NCBI GenBank assembly: GCA_943736015.1
Contig: OX031057.1
Location: forward strand, 44,788,501-44,852,500
Direction of reading: 5' to 3'
DNA from: Tridacna crocea
Taxonomy: Eukaryota; Mollusca; Bivalvia; Cardiida; Cardiidae
DNA: 64,000 bases
Shown here: in pieces, positions 56,585-64,000 of the stretch
Layout of the letters: each line of letters starts with the position of its first letter
Numbering within the stretch: position 1 is the first letter of the stretch
Notes under the pieces: generated by a model
Seen by the model: only the letters and a program-made list of their open reading frames with translations
What the model was told of the DNA's origin: nothing
The model's database searches: none
Position numbers and translations under genes: made by a program

Positions 56585-57229
56585 GTATGTCATCTTGGAT
56601 TTCTTTTTAATGAGAAGAAAATAAAGCTTTGCAATTAAAAATGAATGTCGTCATGAATATAATTATTTTTCACACACTAATAAAAGCAATGACCGTATGC
56701 ACCCCATCTCTTTTGTGTACAGTGAAAACTAATTTGGTGACAATATGTTGGTAATACCTTTTACACACTTCAGAATGTATTGAGGGACAGGAAGGATGAG
56801 CAAATATTAGAATTTTCAGCACTTTCCATGGAATTTAGGGGATGGGCTTGCTGTCCTCTAACGCAGCTGTGACAAGTTGACCCCCGAAATTAATCCTGTA
56901 CGAAAAAGCCCAGTTTTAATATCCCTGAGAAAGCGGAATATATCATTCCCGACAATTTTTTCTACCCTTTCAAAAAAGAAAATGTCAAAAGAAATCAGTT
57001 TATGGGTATTGCTGAGCATTTTATCTGTTCTGTCAGTATGCATAACCGAAAAAAAATCTGTGATTCATGAAATATCTAATGAATGGCTGTAGGAAATTTC
57101 TTTCCTTGCTAAGAGAACAAGCACTTCCATTTATTTGAAACAGACTCCTTGACATGGATGTATGCCAGAACTTCTCAATCTGTTTTAGGCTTTTCCTTTC
57201 AGCTGATGACAGAGAACATTACAAATACA

Positions 57230-60200
57230 ACAGATGAAGCAATAGATCAAGAGAATATATATCAATTTGTTTCAATGTATTGATGAACCGACTCACTTTA
57301 CCGAAAATTCTATGTCCACTATTGACCTTCTTTTTGTTACCAATAAAAATTCAATATTAACAATTGGCGTAGGAGAGCCTTGTCTTGACCTTACTATGCG
57401 GTACCACTGTCCTGTGTTTGGTGTCTTCAATTTCATTTAACCCAGATTAAAGTATATTCAACGAACTATTTGGAAATACGATCAAGGCGATTACAACCAG
57501 TCAAGAGCCTGTCTTGCAAATTTTAATTGGCGTACAATAATTGATGATAATATTGATAATTATGCTGGAAATTTTGCAAATGTTATCACGTCTAAAACTC
57601 GTATGTTTATTCCAAGCAAGACTATCAGTATTAATCTTCAGGACCCTCCATGGATGACCAGTTTTATTAAAAGGAAAATTCGCTGGCGTAAGAGACTATA
57701 CAAAAAAGCTAAGCTATCAAACGAAGCCTGTCACTGGTCAAAATTTCGATATGCTAGAAACGAAGTAATAACTATTATTCGTCAAACTAAAGAAAACTAT
57801 TATGACCAATTGTCTCCTAAATTAAAAGCAGGTTCTTTGACATCATGGGATTGGTGGAAAACCTTAAAGTTACTCATGTCTTCAAATTCTTCGTCGTCAA
57901 TCCCTTCTCTTTTTGACAATTCTTGTGACTCAATGGTATTTGATGAGAATGAGAAAGCTAACGTCTTGAACTGTTATTTTGCAAATCAGTCGCGTGTAGA
58001 CGATTCTTTAAGTGTTCTTTCAAATGAGTATTACCCATTGACACAATCATCCTTAGATACATTGACTATCCTTCCTTCTGAAGTAAAGGATGCATTAAAA
58101 TCACTTAAGCATGGAAAAGCTTCGGGGCCTGATGGTATCAATAATAGGATTCTCAATGAAGTGTCTAATCAGATTGCCCCACACTTATGTGATTTGTTTA
58201 ATCACTCTTTAAATGTGCATACACTTCCATCTTCGTGGAAAATATCCAATGTAAGCCCTATATTTAAATCAGGTGACCCCTCTCTTCCATCAAACTATAG
58301 ACCTGTTTCTTTACTGAATAGCATCGAAAAAGTCTTCGAACGCATTATATTCAAACATGTCTCTAACCACTTAAAAGATATCTGGTTTTTTACACCTTTC
58401 CAGTCAGGTTTCATGCCCGGTGACTCTACAGTCAATCAAGTGTCTTGTCTATATAATAATATTTGTAAAGCCTTGGACGATGGGCTTGAATTTAGAGCTG
58501 TATTTTTTGACATAAGTAAGGCTTCTGACAAGGTTTGGCACAAAGGCCTACTTTTCAAATTACAAAGGGCGGGGATCAATGGTAAGCTATTGTCTTGGTT
58601 TTCTAATTATCTTTCGAATCGATATCAAAGAGTTGTTATACCAGGGGGAATTTCGTCCTTATGTCATGTTCAGGCTGGAGTGCCTCAAGGATCTATATTA
58701 GGGCCTCTCCTATTTTTAATTTATATCAATGATATCGTTGATGATATACAGTCAAACATAAATCTTTTTGCAGATGATACGAGTTTATCTATGGTTATAG
58801 ATGATCCAACTAATGTAGGCAATATGCTACAATCTGATATAGATAAAATTTCCCGTTGGGCACAAAAATGGCTGGTCAAGTTTAACCCTTCAAAATCAGA
58901 ATCACTGGTAATATCCCGTAAATGTAATAAACCTAATCATCCAAATCTTTTTATGTCCAATATCGAAATTCCGTCAGTTTCTAGTCATAAGCACGTAGGC
59001 ATTTTTCTTTCTAAGGACGGTTCCTGGGATATTCATATCAACAAATCTCTTGAGAAGGCATGGAGGAGGGTTGGAATCATGAGACATTTGAAAGTACGAC
59101 TTGATCGGCAGTCTCTTCAAACCATTTACTTTTCATTCATTAGGCCTTTATTGGAGTATGGTGATGTAATTTGGGACAACCTTTCTCAGGGGTTAAAGGA
59201 TGAACTAGACAAACTCCAAAATGAAGCTGCACGTATAGTTACAGGTTGTACAAAACTTGTGGCAGTTGCTGATCTATATGAGGAAACAGGATGGGAAACT
59301 TTGAGTGAACGGAGGCGAAAACACAAACTTATTCTTTTTTACAAAATGATGAATGGGCTTTCACCAAATTATCTCAATGCACTCGTACCTCCAACAGTTG
59401 GTAATTCATCAGTTTATAATTACGGCAGTCCAAACAACTTGCGAACCATTCCTTGCAGAACTAGTTTTTATAAAAAATTCATTTCTACCGGCAGTAATTC
59501 CCTAACTGATGACATGAAGAGCGCCGAAACACTAACAGCTTTTAAGTATCGTTTAAACCTTGGCAAACCCGTACCGAAACAACTTCATTTTTATGGCGAT
59601 AGAAAAATTCAGATTATTCATGCTCGATTGCGCAATAGATGCAGCTCTCTTAATCACCACCTATATGTGAAAAAGATAGTACAGTCCCCTCTTTGCACTT
59701 GTGGTTCCGTCGAATCAACTGAACATTTCTTTCTACAATGTCCAAATTATGTTAACATAAGAAATCAATTAAATCTTACCATTAATGATATAACAAGAGT
59801 TTCTCTTAGAACTATCTTGTATGGGGACGAAAGTCTTAGTCTGTCTTCAAATGAAATAATATTTGATGCAGTTCATTCTTATATTCGTGCAAGCGGCAGA
59901 CTTAGATATTAGCAACACTGATCTATTTTTTTTTTTTTCTTTTTAGCGATGATTAATTATCTATCCCCTAAACGGGCTTAAGTCTTCTGAGTAATAACAA
60001 ACTCCTGTGGAATTATATGGTCAGGTTGTAAGATAATTTTTATGGTCTTTACATATTATTATAAGGTCAGGTTGTAAATTATTTTTATGGTCCTTATATA
60101 TCGAATATTAGTTAACAATTTTACCAGTATATAACTCCACATTCATCTTTTCAATCATCTTTTCTTCTTTTTACCTCTCGTGTCTTTTTCTATTTTATTT

Positions 60201-60365
60201 CTTCACTTTTGTTTTTTGTGACTTCTTTATACATACTGCTAAACCGGAGCTTGGAGAGAAACTATATAAGCTTAGCTTTCGTTTCGATCCATTTTATAGA
60301 ATTATTCTTGTTAAATCTGATTGATATATATTTCTATGTAATACTATGTAATTCTATGAATAAAA
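57230..60365 (+). mobile_element. 5'-truncated LINE, jockey/CR1 group
   Basis: The recognisable part begins in the C-terminal endonuclease domain (about 57265), continues through the RT frame to 59912, and has an AT-rich 3' UTR of about 450 bp. The UTR holds two near-repeats of GGTCAGGTTGTAA (60021, 60064) and ends in short direct repeats (TCTATGTAATACTATGTAAT, then TCTATGAATAAA) at 60331-60363, similar in kind to CR1/L2 3' ends. ORF1 and the N-terminal endonuclease are absent. I did not find a clear target-site duplication. Confidence 0.75.
57603..59912 (+). CDS. Non-LTR retrotransposon reverse transcriptase (jockey/CR1 group)
   Basis: A 769-codon open frame from the LINE at 57230-60365. 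It contains the RT fingers (KHGKASGPDGI, FKSGDPSLPSNYRPVSLLN), motif A (FFDISKASDKVWHKG, near residue 303), the GVPQGSILGPLLFLIYIND block, and the catalytic FADD near residue 391. The C-terminal region has RPLLEYGDVIWD, LSERRRKHKL and a Cys/His cluster CTCGSVESTEHFFLQC, as in jockey-superfamily ORF2 proteins. The first ATG is arbitrary, because the same frame continues upstream with endonuclease-domain remnants (DEPTHFTENS, STIDLLFV) broken by TAA at 57438-57440. Motif A reads KASDKVW where KAFDKVW is usual, a likely damaging Phe-to-Ser change. The protein would copy its own RNA at a nicked target. This copy is almost certainly inactive because the 5' part is missing. Confidence 0.9.
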   Translation: MFIPSKTISINLQDPPWMTSFIKRKIRWRKRLYKKAKLSNEACHWSKFRYARNEVITIIRQTKENYYDQLSPKLKAGSLTSWDWWKTLKLLMSSNSSSSIPSLFDNSCDSMVFDENEKANVLNCYFANQSRVDDSLSVLSNEYYPLTQSSLDTLTILPSEVKDALKSLKHGKASGPDGINNRILNEVSNQIAPHLCDLFNHSLNVHTLPSSWKISNVSPIFKSGDPSLPSNYRPVSLLNSIEKVFERIIFKHVSNHLKDIWFFTPFQSGFMPGDSTVNQVSCLYNNICKALDDGLEFRAVFFDISKASDKVWHKGLLFKLQRAGINGKLLSWFSNYLSNRYQRVVIPGGISSLCHVQAGVPQGSILGPLLFLIYINDIVDDIQSNINLFADDTSLSMVIDDPTNVGNMLQSDIDKISRWAQKWLVKFNPSKSESLVISRKCNKPNHPNLFMSNIEIPSVSSHKHVGIFLSKDGSWDIHINKSLEKAWRRVGIMRHLKVRLDRQSLQTIYFSFIRPLLEYGDVIWDNLSQGLKDELDKLQNEAARIVTGCTKLVAVADLYEETGWETLSERRRKHKLILFYKMMNGLSPNYLNALVPPTVGNSSVYNYGSPNNLRTIPCRTSFYKKFISTGSNSLTDDMKSAETLTAFKYRLNLGKPVPKQLHFYGDRKIQIIHARLRNRCSSLNHHLYVKKIVQSPLCTCGSVESTEHFFLQCPNYVNIRNQLNLTINDITRVSLRTILYGDESLSLSSNEIIFDAVHSYIRASGRLRY

Positions 60366-60435
60366 TATGTTTAAACTAGATAATATAGCTGGAGTTGGTG
60401 ATATAGAGGTATTTATCATAGAACTGTGATGTGTT

Positions 60436-60668
60436 TTAACTCTTTACCAAATGACAAAATTTTATACTTGTCCAAATAGAAACCATATTTGCAGACGACT
60501 AAATAAATGTGACTCAAAAACTGAAAGTTGACTTTAGAAGGGTAGAAAACATTGTGGGAAAATGGGAAATGCTGGCTACTAGAATTCTCTCGTTTTCCCA
60601 CAATGTTTCCAGAGGAAGGCTTCTTCCTCTGGGTCGTAAAAACCATGGATTGTTTGGTAAAGGATTAA
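60436..60668 (-). mobile_element. Family A, copy 38
   Basis: TTAA at 60436-60439 and 60665-60668, 70 bp past the LINE 3' end. Stem diverged at the centre (GGAAATGCTGGCTACTAGAA). Confidence 0.85.
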
Positions 60669-60849
60669 GTAAGTTTTTAGCAAGGGTCCATATAGGACCA
60701 ACGAGGTTTTCAAAGTCTACATTCTAGGTATTTTTCATTCTTGTAGTAAAAGAATGAATTTAGACAACACACATGAGATCTGTTGCCGTTATATGAAAGG
60801 AATAATGCTGAAAGGTGGATTGGACAACTAATCAATCAAGTCTTGTACA

Positions 60850-60975
60850 CTTAAAAGAGATAACTGTTTGTCTTTAATCGACACAGCTTTTTTTCCGCAG
60901 GTAAACGCCACGTTCATGATGTAATCATGCATCATTGATCAAGACCATCGCATCTTCATATACAGTATATCGAGG
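60850..60975 (+). repeat. Dispersed repeat J, copy 2
   Basis: Matches 47285-47415 (CGACACAGCTTTTTTTCCGC, GATGTAATCATGCATCATTG). The match ends at ATATACAGTATAT in both copies, which may mark a real element end. Confidence 0.6.
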
Positions 60976-61617
60976 GCTCAACTTAAAACTGTAGTAACTC
61001 CATTTTTATAAATTTTACAGGAGAGACATAAAACTCTCTCTCTTTTTTCATTATGGATCACTTGTAGAAATATTGCATGGGTAAATCAATGTTAGAATTT
61101 CTTTTTTCAAATGAGATAATAAATGGGTTGATTAAGCTTATGAAAATGGTTGTTTTATTGAAAAAGTGACAAACGACAGATATCATCTGATTACCTAACA
61201 ACAAGATTTTAGACTTGCCGAAATTCAAAGTTGTGCAGATGACGAATAATGTCTCAAGAATGGAAAATTTGTTTGTGATAGGCAAGGGATCATTGTGGAA
61301 AAGAAAACAAAAAGAAGGAACAATCAAAGCATTATAATTATATCAAATTTTTAAATGAATGTCAAAGCATGATTAGTTTCTTTGACAGCTTGAATGGCAT
61401 AGTAGATCAAGACCCCTAATTAACTTTTAATCATGTTCTATTAGATTATCTTTAAAATATTTGTGCAAGTTCAAACTTCTAATAGATGCTGGCCCATTAA
61501 CAGCTATTAGAAGCTTGAATCTGCACAAAAAAAATCAAAAAGCTTCTGTTAAACCTTAGTAAAAATTCATCAGCATTTTTCTATTTTACCCACAATGTTT
61601 TTAAACACCCTCTCTTA

Positions 61618-62858
61618 CACCCCGGTTACACAGACTGCCGGGCTTACATCGATTTCAAATCTGTCTAATTATTTCATTTTTTTCGCTTTTGATCGGTTGT
61701 CATAGGTGGCTTTATTTCAAGCTGTTAGTGTAAACGGGTATCGGCGATAAACAGGTGATAAATCGGTCTTAAAAATATTCCATCTTGCGCTGGTAGAGGC
61801 CCGATCGGGATCTGACCGGTGATTAAAGATATTTTCATCAATTAAAATGCTAAAATGCCGTCGGATCTCATAGCTTGTAAACCGGTGTTCAGTCGGGCAT
61901 GTCGGTGATCGATTGGTGTTTGATCAGTGGTCAAACATTTTCTGTCGTATGTGGTCGGTGGTACATATGTTGTAATCCGTCGCAGATCGGTGGTATCGGT
62001 GTTAAAGAGCTTGCATATCTCTTATCACAAGTTGTTGTCGGTTCTTTTAACAAAAAATGTGTACAAGTGATGAGAACCGATCAATGTCATGCAGTTCACT
62101 GACTGACGTCATGGAGGATGGAAGAGCAATCGAGCAGTTTGACCTTCTGCTGCAGCAGCAAGCCCTTCTCAATGTCAGACAGGCTATTCAGCTAGTCCAT
62201 GAGCCCAGAGGAGACCATAAGCGCCGTCGTAGGAGACAAAGGAGGTGGTGGTCTACCGCCTGTGCCCCTGCTACCACGGCCATAACCTCTTTCCTTCACA
62301 ATAGAGTCTTCTTGGGCCCCCAAGACTTCGTTAGAGACAAAAATGAGGGTTTTGCCTTTGCCGACGGATTTCTAGGAGTTCCCTTTGACCCACATACTAA
62401 GACAATCCGAAACTTGTCACAGAATTGTGACAGAATCAATCATATATGGCGCTGGTCAATTATTGTGGAAACTGAATTAAAATGCCTGTCGCGCATGTAA
62501 CAGTGTGTCTCATGGTTTCCATATTTCGATTCTCAGCTTTTTATATCGGTGATTAGTATCAGTTCATCGGTGGTTCTTCGGTGGCTTGTCGATGGCCTGT
62601 AGGTGATATCGGTGGTAGATAAGTGGTCAATTGGTTATTTTGTAATATTTTCACCGATTGAGAATTTTAAGCATGTTTAAAAATCTCAATCGGTAACTTT
62701 TCATCGATGAAATTCATCTTTTCCCGATAGCTTTTGATAGGTTGAGAATAGGTGACCAATATGTGACATCGGAGGTAAATAGGTTTTCGTCGGTTCCCTC
62801 CATACGTCGGTTAAAAAGGCTACCGATTTATCAGCGATAACTCTGTGTAACCGGGGTG
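61618..62858. mobile_element. 1241-bp TIR element with TTA target duplications (PIF/Harbinger-like)
   Basis: The ends CACCCCGGTTACACAG and CTGTGTAACCGGGGTG are perfect inverted repeats. They are flanked by TTA at 61615-61617 and TTA at 62859-62861, the 3-bp TWA duplication known for PIF/Harbinger transposons. The interior near both ends is rich in short repeats of TCGGTGGT and GATCGGTG, typical of transposase-binding subterminal motifs. An internal frame at 62111-62500 has a basic patch RRRRRQRRWW, faintly like Harbinger N-termini, but no DDE domain. The element is therefore non-autonomous. It sits inside a decayed family A copy whose ends flank it. Confidence 0.7.
62111..62500 (+). CDS. Small ORF inside the TTA-flanked element; function unknown
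   Basis: The frame from ATG 62111 gives about 129 residues starting MEDGRAIEQFDLLLQQQALL, followed by a strongly basic run (RRRRRQRRWW) and a hydrophilic C-terminus. An in-frame ATG at 62057 would add 18 residues. Q/L-rich N-termini followed by RRRRWW occur in animal Harbinger-derived proteins, but the match stops there and no nuclease motif follows. It may be a decayed transposase N-terminus or a chance frame. I am not confident it is expressed. Confidence 0.3.
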   Translation: MEDGRAIEQFDLLLQQQALLNVRQAIQLVHEPRGDHKRRRRRQRRWWSTACAPATTAITSFLHNRVFLGPQDFVRDKNEGFAFADGFLGVPFDPHTKTIRNLSQNCDRINHIWRWSIIVETELKCLSRM

Positions 62859-62933
62859 TTACAGGACTGTTGAAAATCAGGATTGTGTGCAAAAAGGTTT
62901 AAAAACACTGCCTACCTTCAACAGTATGTCGAC

Positions 62934-63041
62934 TTAACTCATTACCAAACGACAATATTTTAGTCTGGTTCAAATTGAAAGCATTTGCAGACGACAAAAT
63001 AAAAGTGATTGAAAATTTGAAATTTGTGAAGGGCAGAAAAA
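62934..63041 (-). mobile_element. Family A, half-copy 40, cut by a SINE
   Basis: TTAA 62934-62937, flank ATTGAAAGCATTTGCAGACG, ending GAAGGGCAGAAAAACAG at the SINE's target duplication. The other half is not recognisable past 63306. Confidence 0.75.
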
Positions 63042-63056
63042 CAGTACTGGAAAGAT

Positions 63057-63291
63057 TGCTTGATTGGATGAATGGTGTTTTATGCCGCTTTCAACATTAT
63101 TTCAGTGAAATGACCGGTTACCATTTCAGTCATATTAATGTATTTCCAGTATTTCATAACTACTAGGCTTGGGCTGTGTAGAGTCTTGCTCAAAGACACT
63201 CCTACGAAAAGCACGGGGGATCCAGTGAGACTCGAACCAGAGGCGTCCAGGTCACAAAACCTACTCTTTACCACTTAGCCACGCAGGACCC
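63057..63291 (-). mobile_element. tRNA-derived SINE with 15-bp target duplication
   Basis: On the minus strand the element starts with a tRNA-like head: GGGGTCC acceptor arm, box A-like GGCTAAGTGGTAAAG, and box B-like GGTTCGAGTCTC. A central block follows with TGTCTTTGAGCAAGAC, resembling the conserved V-type SINE core, then a 3' part with a TTTTATGCCGCTTTCAACAT motif (plus strand) seen in mollusc SINEs. Near-identical 15-bp repeats CAGTACTGGAAAGAT (63042-63056) and CAGTATTGGAAAGAT (63292-63306) flank it. It interrupts a family A copy that starts at 62934. Confidence 0.8.
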
Positions 63292-63306
63292 CAGTATTGG
63301 AAAGAT

Positions 63307-63699
63307 AATCCAATTAGTGTGATAAACAGTATTGAGAGATTTGATATACTATGATAATAGATTTTTCAAGGAGCACAACTTGGTTTCTAGTTAAGCACAC
63401 TTTCCACTTTCAAACAGTCTGCATACCATACACAGTAACAGTAACAATACTGGCACGATGATTAAATTTACTAATGAATATTTGTCAATTTCGACGTTCT
63501 CTTTTCCATGAAACTTGTCTGAGAGTGAAAATAAAACTTAAGTCGCTACTGAATACTAACGTATAATCCCGATGCAGGTGGTAACTTCGTATACCATGCT
63601 ACTGTAAGTTTTAAGTACCACAACCAGCAGGTTTGGAGTTAATCCTTTACAATATCAAGACTCTTTCACATTCTCAGTCTTGAAAGTGATATGAATAAA
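63307..63699. other. No feature recognised
   Basis: About 390 bp right of the SINE; the missing half of the interrupted family A copy could not be found here. The final 210 bp of the window are also featureless apart from short ACT/GAT-rich runs near 63850-63915. Confidence 0.55.
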
Positions 63700-63790
63700 C
63701 TGAAGCTCTTTGCCAGTGGATGGCACGTTGTGGAAGAAGGAGAATATGCTTGTAACTAGCAATTTCTTCTTTACCCACATTTATCGACAG
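63700..63790. mobile_element. Family A stem remnant 41
   Basis: GTTGTGGAAGAAGGAGAATA and TAACTAGCAATTTCTTCTTT keep the shape of the stem, without terminal repeats. Confidence 0.5.
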
Positions 63791-64000
63791 CACACGAACC
63801 AAGAATTACAGAAAAAAAAGTGTTATATTGTAACAAACTCGTGCACTAAAGCCTACTACTAATATGACCACTGCTACTACTTCTGCTATTACTATTACTT
63901 ATGATGACGATGATGTTGCTGATACTATGTTAATGCATCAGAAACTATTTAAAATCAGATTCATTTTATCATTGATTCAACAACAAAGCCTCGCCCAAAC

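Larger units (their letters stand above)
61183..62902 (-). mobile_element. Family A, decayed copy 39, split by insertions
   Basis: The left part (TTACCTAACAACAAGATTTT, 61183-61320) and right part (CCCACAATGTTTTTAAACAC at 61589, then AGGATTGTGTGC to TTAA 62899-62902) belong to one copy. Between them lie the 1241-bp TTA-flanked element and, further left, extra sequence with a small hairpin at 61462-61527 (GTTCAAACTTCTAATAG). Confidence 0.65.

Noticed and set aside
62057..62500. Intact Harbinger transposase
   Set aside because: Only a basic N-terminal patch is reminiscent; no DDE motifs and length far below the usual 350-400 residues.
63216..63291. tRNA gene on the minus strand
   Set aside because: The tRNA-like head is part of a SINE with target duplications, and the anticodon region does not fold properly.

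Overview
This is a eukaryotic, metazoan nuclear window and most likely comes from a bivalve mollusc. The bivalve signs are a B-box/beta-propeller TRIM-like gene of the kind expanded in bivalves, a clan-2 cytochrome P450, and elements with GAGGGCC-type 5' ends and internal 166-bp tandem units that resemble the pearl/HINE elements of bivalves. The overall look (AT-rich, densely packed short hairpin elements) suggests a dreissenid-like genome, but the sequence alone does not fix genus or species.

Two spliced host genes are supported. (1) A plus-strand TRIM-like gene has a B-box2 exon at 42078-42184, a 2.4-kb intron and a large coiled-coil/propeller exon at 44586-45924. The two exons join in phase and complete the B-box. 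(2) A minus-strand cytochrome P450 C-terminal half has exons 53243-52978 (I-helix to K-helix ExxR), 51099-50972 (PERF region) and 50602-50389 (haem loop and stop), with consistent splice phases. No upstream exons were found. A third coding trace is a THAP-domain sequence at 56157-56584. It carries two reading-frame shifts and a Cys-to-Tyr change at the first zinc ligand, so it is probably a pseudogene.

The rest is mostly mobile and repetitive DNA. 0-20 kb is dominated by short TTAA-flanked hairpin elements: family A (about 230 bp, roughly 38 copies or remnants in the window) and family B (about 210 bp), with families C and E (GC-rich hairpins). This stretch also holds a CT/GA microsatellite pair (6.8-8.3 kb) and a 2.4-kb array of a 29-bp repeat (13.2-15.65 kb). 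23-37 kb holds the pearl/HINE-like elements (family G) and a 4.9-kb element (26906-31790) with 43-bp perfect terminal inverted repeats and an internal array of 54-60-bp units. 37-49 kb contains further foldbacks and the TRIM-like gene. 49-55 kb contains the P450 exons and a 450-bp foldback flanked by TGCAC. 56-64 kb contains the THAP remnant, a 5'-truncated jockey/CR1-type LINE with a 769-codon open frame, a 1241-bp element with TTA target duplications nested in a family A copy, and a SINE with 15-bp target duplications nested in another.

Most apparent open frames in the window are by-products of hairpin elements, microsatellites or the stop-free 29-bp repeat, and are not annotated as genes. 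The most interesting point is how the TTAA families work as insertion platforms: copies abut at a single shared TTAA, insert into one another, and in one case an empty-site counterpart can be seen within the window.
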